A stretch of DNA of 64,000 nt from NCBI GenBank assembly GCA_963776465.1, contig CAVZMV010000002.1, forward strand, positions 1,922,001-1,986,000, given 5' to 3'. Position numbers and translations under genes: made by a program. Positions 40,443 through 49,351 of the stretch are shown piece by piece. The DNA is from DASRHK01 sp963776465 (GTDB lineage Bacteria; Pseudomonadota; Gammaproteobacteria; Nevskiales; Nevskiaceae). Numbering within the stretch: position 1 is the stretch's first letter; every line of letters starts with the position of its first letter. The notes under the pieces are model-generated. The model had not been told where the DNA came from and did no database searches. It worked only from the letters and a program-made list of their open reading frames with translations.

Positions 40443-42836
40443 CTAGAACTCCAGCGCCAGCCGTGCGGAGATCGTGCGCGGCGGATTGAGGTACCAGAGA
40501 TCGTAGGTGTTGCCGACGACGGGCTTGACGGCGGCGCCGAAGGTGGGCGCGGTGACGTTGGTGATGTTGCTGACGTTGAGCGACAGTTGCGGACGGACCC
40601 GCCAGGCGACGCTCGTCAGCGTGATGCCGGCGTTCAACGTTCCGTAGTCGTTGATGGGATGCGACTTGGTGAGGCCGCCGTAGCCCTTGCCGACGTAGTT
40701 GTAGGCGACGCGCGCGCCGATGTTGAACGGACCCAGTTGCGGAGTGACGTAGTTGAGCGCCGCGGCGTACTGCGACCGCGCCGCCCCCGGCATCTGCGCG
40801 CCAGCTTCGATCACCGTTTGCCCGCTGGAAGCGGTGGGATCAGGTGCCGTGAACGGCACCGTGGTGTGCGCGTCGGTGAGACCACCCGCGAGCTCCATGC
40901 GCACGCCGAGCGGCGTGAGCCACACCAGCGAGGATTCGAAGCCCTTGCTGACGGCGTGCCCGACGTTGGCGAGGTAGGCCAGCGGTGGGCTCTGCGCCGT
41001 GCGCAGCGCGATCTGCGGATCCTTGAAGTCGATGTAGAAGAGCGCCGTGTCGAAGTGCAGCGTGTTGCCGAGCCACTGGGTGCGCAGGCCCAGCTCGTAA
41101 TTCCACAGCGAGTCGGACTTGTACTCCGGCGGCACCCCGTTCATCTCGTTCGAGGGAACGCTCTGCAGCCCGCCGAAGCGGAAGCCGCGGGCCGCGGAGA
41201 AATACGTCGAGATGTGGCGCGAGGCCTCGAGCGTCGCGGTGAACTTCGGGCTCACGCCCTTCTCCGAGATGTCGTGATCCGAGTAGTCGAAGTTCATGCC
41301 GCCGTTCTGCGAGCGCGGCACGATGCCGATGCCCTTGAAGCCGCCCTTGACCTGGGTCTGGTAGAAGCGCGCGCCCGCCGTGAGCTCCAGGCGGTCCCAG
41401 AACTTGTAGCCGAGGTCGAAGAACAGCGCGCGCTCGTGGGCCTTGACGTTGGTCACCGCGTAGATGAGCGTGGACTCGTAGTACACGTCGGTCGGCGTGC
41501 CGGCCGCTTGATGGAGATCGCGGTTGGCGACCGTGTCGGTCAGGATCTCGAAGAACACCTTGTAATCGACGTTGAAGACGCCGACCAGCCACTGCAGGCC
41601 GTCCCTGCCGGTCGACTGCAGCCGCAGTTCCTCCGAGTACGACTTGGAGTTGTCGTTGACCAGCTGGAACGAGCCGGTCTCGGAATTGAGGTCCAGCGGC
41701 AATGGCAGCGGCAGCGGCCAGGGGATCGGCAGGGGCAAGCCCGCGGGCGGCTGGTTCGGCGGACCGGTGATGGCAGCCGTCGCGTCGGCGTTGAGGTACC
41801 AGTCCTTGAACGTGCGCGAACCCAGCGCCGTGACGCGCACCGGCCCGAAGTCGTAGCTGGCTTCGAGCGAGTCGATGCCGAATCCGGTGATGCTCGGCTG
41901 CGGCAGGATTTTCAGGCTGGTCTCGCGCGGGCCGTCGCGCGAATCCACCAAGGGCGTCGCGTTGGGCGTGTCGGTGTCCTGCTCGACGTGCGACAGCTTC
42001 ACGTCCAGCGCGTCGAGCGGCCGCCACAACAAGAGCGCGCGGTACTGGTTGCCGGTCGTGTAGTCGACGTCCTTCTCGCCCGACAGCGCGTTGTCGACGA
42101 TGCCCGGATAGTTCTGCCGCACATAGCCGAGCCGCACGGCGAGGGAGTCGCCGATCGGCGCATTGACGACGGCGCCCCCGCTGTACACCGCGGTGCCGTC
42201 GGCGGGCGCGACGTACTGGCCGAACGTGCGGAGCTGCCATTCGCTGAGGACCGGCTCCTGCAGCACGTAGCGGATCGCACCGGCGAGCGCCGAGCCGCCG
42301 AACAGCGTGCCCTGCGGACCTTTGAGGATCTCGACGCTCTGCAGATCGAAAGCGGAGAAGTCCGGCTGGATGTTGGTGATGAAAGGATCGGCGAAGGCCG
42401 TGTCGCCGATGAAGATGCCCGTGCCCGACGACAGCGGCGATCCGGGATAGGCGTCCGTGGCGATGCCGCGGATGGAGATCTTGTTCAGGTTGGGCGCGAT
42501 GCTCGTCATGACGACGCCCGGCTTCTCCTGGATGAAGTCGGCGATGTTGGTCTTGCCTTCGGATTCCAGGCGCGCGCCGTTGAACTCGTCGATCGACGCC
42601 GGGATGTCGCGCAGCGATCTCTTGCGCTTGGTCGCAGTGACGACCACGGATTCGAGCTGGGTGGTGCCGGTGTCCTCTTTCGCCGCCGGCTCCTCGGGCT
42701 TGGCGCTCAGGTCCTGGACCGGGATCGTGGGAAGCGTCTCTTTCTCAGGAGGTGCCGTAGACGCCGACTCTTGCGCCAACGCGGGCCCGCACCAGATGGC
42801 CGAGCCGATGACTAGCGCCGTGACGCTCTTCCGCAT
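40443..42836 (-). CDS. TonB-dependent outer-membrane receptor
   Basis: 797 residues. Signal peptide to about ALA-22. A TonB box-like TTQLESVVVTATKRKR precedes the plug domain (SLRDIPASIDEFNGARLE, VEILKGPQGTLFGGSALAGAIRY) and a 22-strand barrel ending in RTISARLALEF with terminal Phe. A proline-rich run PLPIPWPLPLPLPLDL near 372-387 would be an extracellular loop. The subclass resembles receptors of sphingomonads and Nevskiales for plant, steroid or aromatic compounds rather than siderophores, judged by the KRKRSLRDIP plug start. Followed by a secreted esterase and divergent from a CocE hydrolase and MFS gene, so an ester is a likely cargo. Confidence 0.9.
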   Translation of the reverse strand: MRKSVTALVIGSAIWCGPALAQESASTAPPEKETLPTIPVQDLSAKPEEPAAKEDTGTTQLESVVVTATKRKRSLRDIPASIDEFNGARLESEGKTNIADFIQEKPGVVMTSIAPNLNKISIRGIATDAYPGSPLSSGTGIFIGDTAFADPFITNIQPDFSAFDLQSVEILKGPQGTLFGGSALAGAIRYVLQEPVLSEWQLRTFGQYVAPADGTAVYSGGAVVNAPIGDSLAVRLGYVRQNYPGIVDNALSGEKDVDYTTGNQYRALLLWRPLDALDVKLSHVEQDTDTPNATPLVDSRDGPRETSLKILPQPSITGFGIDSLEASYDFGPVRVTALGSRTFKDWYLNADATAAITGPPNQPPAGLPLPIPWPLPLPLPLDLNSETGSFQLVNDNSKSYSEELRLQSTGRDGLQWLVGVFNVDYKVFFEILTDTVANRDLHQAAGTPTDVYYESTLIYAVTNVKAHERALFFDLGYKFWDRLELTAGARFYQTQVKGGFKGIGIVPRSQNGGMNFDYSDHDISEKGVSPKFTATLEASRHISTYFSAARGFRFGGLQSVPSNEMNGVPPEYKSDSLWNYELGLRTQWLGNTLHFDTALFYIDFKDPQIALRTAQSPPLAYLANVGHAVSKGFESSLVWLTPLGVRMELAGGLTDAHTTVPFTAPDPTASSGQTVIEAGAQMPGAARSQYAAALNYVTPQLGPFNIGARVAYNYVGKGYGGLTKSHPINDYGTLNAGITLTSVAWRVRPQLSLNVSNITNVTAPTFGAAVKPVVGNTYDLWYLNPPRTISARLALEF

Positions 42837-42894
42837 TGCTTGTCTCCCCAGGACGCGCCCAGTCTGCTACCGGAGCGGGCGGCGGCGCTATCTA

Positions 42895-42929
42895 ACCGGT
42901 GACACCCCCGTGAAACCCTTGTCACCAGT
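42895..42929. promoter_or_regulatory. Inverted repeat in the TonB receptor/CocE divergent region
   Basis: ACCGGTGACA at 42895-42904 and TGTCACCAGT at 42920-42929 are inverted copies (9 of 10 pairs) with 15 bases between. It lies between the start codons at 42836 and 42972 and may be a repressor site for both units. It does not match the four-site palindrome. Confidence 0.45.
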
Positions 42930-42971
42930 TTGATAACGCAGGCGCACCCGCGGGGAGCAGACTCCCGCGCC

Positions 42972-44705
42972 ATGGTGCTGATCGAGAAAAACGTCGAGAC
43001 GCGCATGCGCGACGGCACGATCCTGCGCGCGGATCTCTACCGTCCCGCTGCGGGCGGTCGCCACCCGGTGCTGCTGCAGCGCACGCCCTACAACAAAGGA
43101 TTCCTGGCCCTGACGGCCATGACGCTGGATCCGCTGCGCGCCGCCGCTGCCGGATACAACGTGATCATCCAGGACGTGCGTGCACGATGGGCGTCGGACG
43201 GCGGCCCGTTCTTCCTGTACCGCGACGAGGCTTCCGACGGCCGCGATTCCGTTGCCTGGGCAGCGCAAGCCGATTGGTCCGATGGCCGCGTGGGCGCCTA
43301 CGGCGTCTCCTATATGGGTGGCACGACCTGGCACGCCGGGGCGAGCGGCGACCCCGCCGTGCGCGCGCTTTCGCCGACGACGGCGCCCAACGATTTCTGG
43401 CGCAACCATATGTGGCGGGGCGGGGCGCTGAACTGGGGCCTGCTGGTGAACTGGTCGCTGCAGGCGATCGGGCCGGCGGCGCTGATGCGCGCCGGCAAGG
43501 GCAAGCGCGACCTCCAGGCTTCACTGGGCCAGTTGGCCGACGACATCGACGCGTTCGAGGAGCGCGTCCGCGCGCTGGCGCTGTCCGCGTTCGCGCCCGC
43601 GCGCCCCGAGGATGGCGACTTCCTGCCGTTCTTCCACGAAGTGCTGCGGCATCCGGTGCCCGACGCGTGGAGCGATTCGCTGCTCATCGCCGGCAAGCAT
43701 CGCCACGTGCGCGCGCCGGCGCTGATCATCGCGGGCTGGCACGACGTCATGCTCGACGGCGACCTGCAGCACTTCGCGTCGATGAAGGAGGGCGCCGCGA
43801 CGGAAGAGGCGCGACGCGCCACGCGCATCGTCATCGGCCCCTGGTCGCACGGGATGTTCGGCTCGACCGTGGGCGACGTCGATTTCGGCCTGCGGGCGAG
43901 CGGCGCGTTCCTCGACTTGCGCGAGGACCTCACCGCGCTGCAGCTGCGCTGGTTCGATCGCTGGCTCAAGGACGAGCGCAACGGCGTCGACGAGGAGGCG
44001 CCCGTCCGCATCTTCGTGCAGGGCCTGAACCGCTGGCGCGACGAAGCTGCGTGGCCGCTGGCGCGGGCCAGGTCGACGAACCTCTATCTGCGTGCGCAGC
44101 ACGCGCTGTCGTGGCAGGCGCCCGGTCAGGCCGAGAACGAAGACGCCTACGTGTACGACCCGCGCGATCCTTGTCCCTCCTGCGGCGGCTCGCTGCTGAT
44201 GCCCGCAATCTACCGGCGCGGACCGGTGGACCAGTCGCCGATCCTGTCGCGCAGCGATGTGCTCGCGTATACGAGCGGCGCGCTCGAATCGAACCTGGAG
44301 GTGACGGGCCCGATCACGGTCGTCCTGTTCGCAGCCAGCGACGCGCGCGACACCGACTGGATGGTGAAGCTGTGCGACGTGCACGCCGACGGCCGCACGC
44401 TCAACGTCACCGACGGCGTGCTGCGCGCGAGCTACCGCGAATCGGAAGTGCAGCGGCGCCTGCTCGAGCCCGGCGCCGTCGTGCGCTATGAGATCGCGCT
44501 GCAGCCGACCTCGATGCTGTTCCGCGCCGGCCATCGGCTGCGCGTGCTGATCACGTCCAGCGATTTTCCGCGCTACGATCGCAATCCCAATACCGGCGAG
44601 CTCGGCATCGAAGCGCGCGCCTTCGTGACCGCGCGCCAGCGGATCTTCCACGACAGCGCCCGCGCTTCGCATCTCAAGCTGCCGGTGATCCCGAGCGAGT
44701 CATGA
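42972..44705 (+). CDS. CocE/NonD family hydrolase (X-Pro dipeptidyl-peptidase-like)
   Basis: 577 residues from ATG 42972; a TTG further upstream is less likely because homology begins at VLIEKNVETRMRDGTIL. Residues 1-about 330 are the alpha/beta hydrolase with GVSYMGG (nucleophile Ser113), AGWHDVMLDGDL and the catalytic His in GPWSHG. The C-terminal part (about 350-570) is the jelly-roll domain of this family (TNLYLRAQHALSW, LEVTGPITVVLFAASDARDTDWMVKL). Known relatives are cocaine esterase, amino-ester hydrolases and cutinase-like enzymes. No signal peptide, so it acts inside the cell on an imported ester or amide. The stop overlaps the MFS start (ATGA). Confidence 0.88.
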   Translation: MVLIEKNVETRMRDGTILRADLYRPAAGGRHPVLLQRTPYNKGFLALTAMTLDPLRAAAAGYNVIIQDVRARWASDGGPFFLYRDEASDGRDSVAWAAQADWSDGRVGAYGVSYMGGTTWHAGASGDPAVRALSPTTAPNDFWRNHMWRGGALNWGLLVNWSLQAIGPAALMRAGKGKRDLQASLGQLADDIDAFEERVRALALSAFAPARPEDGDFLPFFHEVLRHPVPDAWSDSLLIAGKHRHVRAPALIIAGWHDVMLDGDLQHFASMKEGAATEEARRATRIVIGPWSHGMFGSTVGDVDFGLRASGAFLDLREDLTALQLRWFDRWLKDERNGVDEEAPVRIFVQGLNRWRDEAAWPLARARSTNLYLRAQHALSWQAPGQAENEDAYVYDPRDPCPSCGGSLLMPAIYRRGPVDQSPILSRSDVLAYTSGALESNLEVTGPITVVLFAASDARDTDWMVKLCDVHADGRTLNVTDGVLRASYRESEVQRRLLEPGAVVRYEIALQPTSMLFRAGHRLRVLITSSDFPRYDRNPNTGELGIEARAFVTARQRIFHDSARASHLKLPVIPSES

Positions 44706-45997
44706 ACGTGAACGAAGGCCAGCCTCAAGCAGTCGGTGCGCGCGCATGGGTGTCGCTCGGCGTGCTGTGGTTCGTCTACGTCCTGAACTTCCTCGACCGG
44801 CAATTGCTGTCGATCCTGGCCAAGCCCATCCAGGACAGCCTGCACGTCACCGACGGCCAGCTCGGGCTCATCAGCGGTCTCTACTTCGCGCTGTTCTACT
44901 GCTTCCTCGCGATCCCGGTCGCTTGGCTGGCCGACCGGTCCAACCGCGTGCGCGTGCTGTCGGCGGCGTGCGCGCTCTGGAGCGCGGCGACCATGGGCTG
45001 CGGCCTCGCCGCCAGCTACGCGCAGCTCGTCGTTGCGAGGATGACCGTGGGCATCGGCGAGGCCGGCGGCGTTCCACCGTCCTACGCGATCATCTCCGAT
45101 TACTTCCCGCCGCACCGTCGCGGCACGGCGCTCGGGATCTACAACCTGGGCCCGCCCGTCGGCGCAGCGCTCGGCATCGCCTTCGGCGCTTCCATCGCCG
45201 TCGCCTTCAGCTGGCGCGCTGCGTTCCTGGTGCTGGGAGCCGTCGGCATCGTCGCGGCCATCGCGACGTTGCTCATCGTGCGCGAGCCGGTCCGTGGCGG
45301 CCTGGATGCGCCTCGCGACATGTCCATGGCCGCGGCCAGCTTCGGGGAAACCGTGAAGATGTTCTTCACCCGGCCAACGCTGCTGCTCGCCGCGCTGGGC
45401 AGCGGCGCAACGCAGTTCGTCACCTATGGTCTGGGCAACTTCACCACACTGTTCCTGATGCGCGAGAAGGGGATGACGCTCGGCGACATCGCGGTCTACT
45501 ACGCGCTGGTCGTCGGCATCGGCATGAGCGGCGGCATCTTCGTCTCCGGGCGGCTGATCGATCGCTACGCGCGGCGCTCCAAGCAGGCCTATGCGCTGAT
45601 CCCGGCGGCGTCGCTGATCCTGGCGATTCCCTTTTATCTCGGGTTCGTCTGGACCTCGTCGTGGACGACGGCGCTGTGGCTGCTCTCGGGCCTGGTGTTC
45701 CTCAACTACTTCTACCTCACCTCGTCGGTGACGCTGGTGCAGCAGGAGGTCCGACCGGATCAGCGCGTCATGTCGGGCGCGCTGCTGCTGTTGGTGATGA
45801 ACTTCATCGGGCTTGGTCTCGGGCCCACCTACGTCGGCGCGGCCAGCGACTTCTTCCGCGCGAACTATCCCGAGCACTCGCTGCAGATGGCGCTGTATAC
45901 GCTGACACCGTTCTATCTCCTGGCCGCGCTGCTGTTCCTGCTGCTGGCGCGCGTGCTGCGCAAGGCCGAACCAAAAACTAGGGAACCCACTCGATGA
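44702..45997 (+). CDS. MFS transporter (spinster-like)
   Basis: 431 residues and twelve predicted membrane segments. The signatures VLNFLDRQLLSILAKPIQ at the first helix, AIPVAWLADRSNRVRVL between helices 2 and 3, and VGIGEAGGVPPSYAIISDYFPPHRRGTALG are those of the spinster-like branch of the major facilitator superfamily, often carrying aromatic or lipid-like acids or sphingolipids. Inner membrane. The gene overlaps its neighbours by ATGA at both ends (CocE hydrolase and carboxylesterase), so it belongs to a three-gene operon. Direction of transport is not evident; import of an ester is favoured by context. Confidence 0.9.
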   Translation: MNVNEGQPQAVGARAWVSLGVLWFVYVLNFLDRQLLSILAKPIQDSLHVTDGQLGLISGLYFALFYCFLAIPVAWLADRSNRVRVLSAACALWSAATMGCGLAASYAQLVVARMTVGIGEAGGVPPSYAIISDYFPPHRRGTALGIYNLGPPVGAALGIAFGASIAVAFSWRAAFLVLGAVGIVAAIATLLIVREPVRGGLDAPRDMSMAAASFGETVKMFFTRPTLLLAALGSGATQFVTYGLGNFTTLFLMREKGMTLGDIAVYYALVVGIGMSGGIFVSGRLIDRYARRSKQAYALIPAASLILAIPFYLGFVWTSSWTTALWLLSGLVFLNYFYLTSSVTLVQQEVRPDQRVMSGALLLLVMNFIGLGLGPTYVGAASDFFRANYPEHSLQMALYTLTPFYLLAALLFLLLARVLRKAEPKTREPTR

Positions 45998-47652
45998 ACT
46001 TCATCCGTCGCATCGCGATCGCTTCGCTCACCCTGACCGCGCTGTCCTGCGCCGGCGGTCCCGTAGGGCGCGCCATGCGCGCCGAATCCGCCAACCCGCC
46101 CGCCGGTGCGTTGGTAGGCTCCGTCGAAAATGGCGTGCGCGTGTTCAAGGGAATCCCGTATGCGCTGCCGCCGGTCGGCGACGCGCGCTGGAAAGCGCCT
46201 GCGCCGATGACCCGGTGGGACGGCGTCCGCGCGGCAAAGGAATTCGGTCCCGTATGCATCCAGCCGAAATTCCCGGCCGGAAGCGTCTACTCGGCCGACC
46301 CGCTGCCATCGAGCGAAGACTGCCTCACCTTGAACGTGTGGGCACCCGCCGATGCGCGCAACGCGCCGGTCTTTTTCTGGATTCATGGCGGCTCGCTCTG
46401 GTACGGCTCGGGACGTGAATCGCTCTATGACGGCGCGCGCCTCGCGCAGCGCGGCGTCGTCGTGGTGACGATCAATTACCGCCTCGGCGTGCTGGGATGG
46501 CTCGCGCATCCGGAGCTCAGCGGCGAAAGCGCGGAGGGGATCTCCGGCAATTACGGATTGCTCGACCAGGTCCAGGCGTTGCGCTGGGTGCAGCAGAACA
46601 TCGGCGCCTTCGGCGGCGATCCCGCGAACGTCACCATCGCCGGCGAGTCCGCCGGAGGACTGAGCGTGATGTATCTCATGGCGTCGCCCGCCGCGCGGGG
46701 CGTGTTCGCCAAGGCCATCGCGCAGAGCGCTTACATGATTTCCACCCCCGCGCTGAAAGACGGCAAGCACGGTTCTCCGTCTGCCGAGCAGAACGGGACC
46801 GCTCTTGCGACAGCCCTGAAAGCGCCCGACATCGCAGCCTTGCGGAAGATGGACGCCGCCGCATTGACGAGCGGCGCCGCAGCAGCGCGGTTCCAGCCTT
46901 TCGGCGCGATCGACGGACGCGTTCTTCCGCGCCAGCTGGTCGAGGTCTTCGACGAGGGCAAGCAGGCGCCGGTGCCGGTGTTGGCTGGCTTCAACAGCGG
47001 CGAGATCCGCTCGCTGAAGATCCTCGCGCCGCCGGTTCCGGCGAAAGCGGAAGACTACGAAAGCGCGATCCGGAAAAGCTATCGCGATGTCGCCGACCGG
47101 TTCCTGAATCTCTATCCCGCCAGCACAATGGCGGAAAGCATCCTCGCCAACACGCGCGACGCACTGTACGGATGGACGTCGCAGCGTCTCGTCCGCAAGC
47201 AGACGGCGCTCGGCCAGCCGTCCTATCTCTACCTGTTCGATCACGGCTACCCGGCCACAGACACGGCGGGCCTGCACGGCTTCCACGCCAGCGAATTGCC
47301 GTACGTATTCGGCACCCTTGCGGGAACGCCGCCGCTTTGGCCCAAGATCCCGGACACGTCCGGCGAGCGGCGTCTGTCAGATGCGATGCTCGACTACTGG
47401 ACCAGCTTCGCGCGGTCGGGCACGCCAAGGGCCAAGGACGAAGCGGACTGGCCTGCGTTCGGCTCCAAGGGCGCCTACATGGAATTCACCGACGCGCCAC
47501 ATGCCGCGCAGAACCTGATGCCGGGGATGTACGACCTGCAAGAGGAGGTCGTCTGCCGCCGCCGGGCCCAGGGTGACCAGGCGTGGAACTGGAACGTCGG
47601 CTTGTATTCGCCGCAGCTGCCCGATCGGATTGAGCACTGCTCGATGCGGTAA
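45994..47652 (+). CDS. Type-B carboxylesterase, secreted
   Basis: 552 residues. N-terminal signal with a possible lipobox (ALSC, Cys19). FKGIPYALPPVGDARWKAP, SSEDCLTLNVW, HGGS at 131-134 (oxyanion hole) and Ser219 in AGESAGG are classic for carboxylesterase type B (PF00135); the acid and base would lie in GFNSGE and HASELPYVFG. Just after the signal peptide, PVGRAMRAES includes VGRAMRA encoded by a 21-bp family D repeat, so the linker to the mature domain has been lengthened. Third gene of the CocE-MFS-esterase operon. Likely hydrolyses esters in the periplasm or at the surface. Confidence 0.88.
   Translation: MNFIRRIAIASLTLTALSCAGGPVGRAMRAESANPPAGALVGSVENGVRVFKGIPYALPPVGDARWKAPAPMTRWDGVRAAKEFGPVCIQPKFPAGSVYSADPLPSSEDCLTLNVWAPADARNAPVFFWIHGGSLWYGSGRESLYDGARLAQRGVVVVTINYRLGVLGWLAHPELSGESAEGISGNYGLLDQVQALRWVQQNIGAFGGDPANVTIAGESAGGLSVMYLMASPAARGVFAKAIAQSAYMISTPALKDGKHGSPSAEQNGTALATALKAPDIAALRKMDAAALTSGAAAARFQPFGAIDGRVLPRQLVEVFDEGKQAPVPVLAGFNSGEIRSLKILAPPVPAKAEDYESAIRKSYRDVADRFLNLYPASTMAESILANTRDALYGWTSQRLVRKQTALGQPSYLYLFDHGYPATDTAGLHGFHASELPYVFGTLAGTPPLWPKIPDTSGERRLSDAMLDYWTSFARSGTPRAKDEADWPAFGSKGAYMEFTDAPHAAQNLMPGMYDLQEEVVCRRRAQGDQAWNWNVGLYSPQLPDRIEHCSMR
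46063..46083 (+). repeat. Family D 21-bp repeat inside a gene
   Basis: Identical to the copy at 7379-7399, here read as VGRAMRA right after the signal peptide of the carboxylesterase. Confidence 0.8.
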
Positions 47653-47708
47653 GCGATGACCGCGTCGCGGTCGCTGCCGATTTGCGCATCCACTTCCTTT
47701 TAGAAGAA

Positions 47709-47727
47709 TGTCGATTCGGAATCGACA
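47709..47727. promoter_or_regulatory. Perfect 19-bp palindrome in the 47.65-48.17 kb gap
   Basis: TGTCGATTC-G-GAATCGACA, perfectly symmetrical around the central G. The surrounding 520-bp gap holds no intact gene. The sequence could be an operator left from a lost gene or part of a decayed element. Confidence 0.4.
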
Positions 47728-47820
47728 GACTCGGATTTTGGGCCCAGTCGTCATTCTCACCGTTGGCTGACCATCTTCCACACTGAAGGTGAGCATCGTC
47801 TCATCGTCCAGTCTGTAATC

Positions 47821-48084
47821 ACCAACGCCGACGGCCTGGCGACGCGCATGCCGACGCGCAAGCGCTGCAGATCATCCGCGACGGCGCGTCCCACGTCGTG
47901 CTGGTCGACGACGATGCGATCGCCGAGGCGATCCGCATCTATCACACTGGCCGGCGCCGCGGCGCTCGCAGCCGCGCTCAAGCTGAAGGATCGGCTCAAG
48001 GGCAAGAAGGTCGGCATCCTGCTGACCGGCGGCAACATCGACTTGGAGCTCTTCGGGAGCTGGGTGCTGGGCGAGCGTCGCTGA
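47821..48084 (+). pseudogene. Threonine dehydratase-like remnant (C-terminal fragment)
   Basis: Two frames together recover the C-terminal part of a fold-type II PLP enzyme of the threonine ammonia-lyase family. TNADGLATRMP is in the first frame, ALQIIRDGASHVVLVDDDAIAEAIRIYHT follows in the next, and after a further shift AGAAALAAALKLKDRLKGKKVGILLTGGNIDLELF runs to the TGA at 48084. A short segment between the last two (normally THN.AEGAG) is missing. With no start, two frameshifts and a deletion it cannot code for a working enzyme. The preceding 170 bases (47653-47820) show no gene. Confidence 0.75.
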
Positions 48085-48172
48085 TCAAAATCGCGGCAAC
48101 CTATCCAACGCCGAACTAACCCTTCAGAATGCTGCCTATCCCTAGCCAGCCAGGGATCTCGAAGGTAATCAA

Positions 48173-49336
48173 ATGACAGAATCCGCAGTCGCCTACAGCG
48201 GCGCCGGCGACGCCAAAGCCGCGGCCGCAGAAGTCAGCAAGCAGATTTCGGCAAGCGTGGGCAAAAAGCCCGATGCCCTGGTCCTGTTCGCGTCTCCCCG
48301 CTACGACCAGCCTCTGCTGCTGAAGGAGCTCGATGCGCTGCTGCAGCCGGGCTTGCTGGTGGGCGCGTCCTCCGCGGGAGAATTCACCAGCAACAAGCAG
48401 GGGGAGGGCCTGGTGTGTGCGCTGGCGCTGCGCTCGAACGACATGCGTTTTTCCATCGGCATCGGGCGGGGCATCAGCCAGGATCGCAAGGCCGCGGCCC
48501 AGAGCATGACCCGGACCTTTCGCGGCATGGAGCAGGACAGCCACGAATTCCGGTCGGCGCTGGTCATGACCGACGCGCTGGCCGGCCATGCGGACGACCT
48601 CGTCGACCAGCTCACCCTGGCGACGTCAGGGAAGTACCAGTTCTTCGGCGGCGGCGCCGGCGACGACGCGCAGTTCCGCCGGACCTGCGTGTTCTTCGGC
48701 ACGGAGGCGGTCACCGACGCTGCCGTCATCCTGGAGATCCTGTCCACCAAGCCGGTCGGCATCGGCGTCGGGCATGGCTGGGAGCCCGCCGGGCAACCGT
48801 TGCGCGTCACGGAATCGCAAGGCATGCGGCTCAAGAGCCTCAACGCGGTTCCCGCGGTCCAGGCCTTCACGGCGCACGCTGAATCGAGCGGACAGCGCTT
48901 GGATCATTCCAATCCGATCCCGTTTTTCCTGCACAACATTCTGGGCATCGACACCGGGGTCGGTTACCGGCTGCGTGTGCCGCTGGCCATCAACGCCGAC
49001 GGCTCGGTGGATTGCGCCGCGGAGATCCCCACCGGGTCAATCGTGCACATCATGCGCGCCAGCGAGCGCTCGGCGATCGACGCTGCCGCCCGCGCGCTGC
49101 AGGCGGCGCAGAAGTCGCTGCGCGGCAATCCGGCACAGGCGGCGTTGTTCTTCGATTGCGTGGCCACGCGGCTGCGCATGGGCAACCTGTTCGGCATGGA
49201 GCTGAAGTCGTTGACCGACCAGCTCGGCGCGGCTCCCCTGGTCGGCTGCAACACCCACGGGCAGATCGCGCGTGCGGAGGGCCAGTTCGGGGGTTTCCAC
49301 AACTGCACGGCCGTCGTCTGCCTCTTGCCGGCCTGA
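48173..49336 (+). CDS. FIST domain sensory protein
   Basis: 387 residues, no signal peptide or membrane segment. KKPDALVLFASPRYDQPLLLKELDALL and VGASSAGEFTSNKQGEGLVCALAL are the FIST N domain (PF08495), and the C-terminal half from about 230 (PFFLHNILGIDTGVGYRLRVPLAINADGS, CVATRLRMGN, GCNTHGQIA) is FIST C (PF10442). FIST modules are thought to bind small ligands such as amino acids and to feed signal transduction. The next gene, 15 bp downstream, is a hybrid histidine kinase without its own sensor of known type, so the FIST protein probably acts as its input. Confidence 0.85.
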   Translation: MTESAVAYSGAGDAKAAAAEVSKQISASVGKKPDALVLFASPRYDQPLLLKELDALLQPGLLVGASSAGEFTSNKQGEGLVCALALRSNDMRFSIGIGRGISQDRKAAAQSMTRTFRGMEQDSHEFRSALVMTDALAGHADDLVDQLTLATSGKYQFFGGGAGDDAQFRRTCVFFGTEAVTDAAVILEILSTKPVGIGVGHGWEPAGQPLRVTESQGMRLKSLNAVPAVQAFTAHAESSGQRLDHSNPIPFFLHNILGIDTGVGYRLRVPLAINADGSVDCAAEIPTGSIVHIMRASERSAIDAAARALQAAQKSLRGNPAQAALFFDCVATRLRMGNLFGMELKSLTDQLGAAPLVGCNTHGQIARAEGQFGGFHNCTAVVCLLPA

Positions 49337-49351
49337 AGCCGGCGTCCCGGC

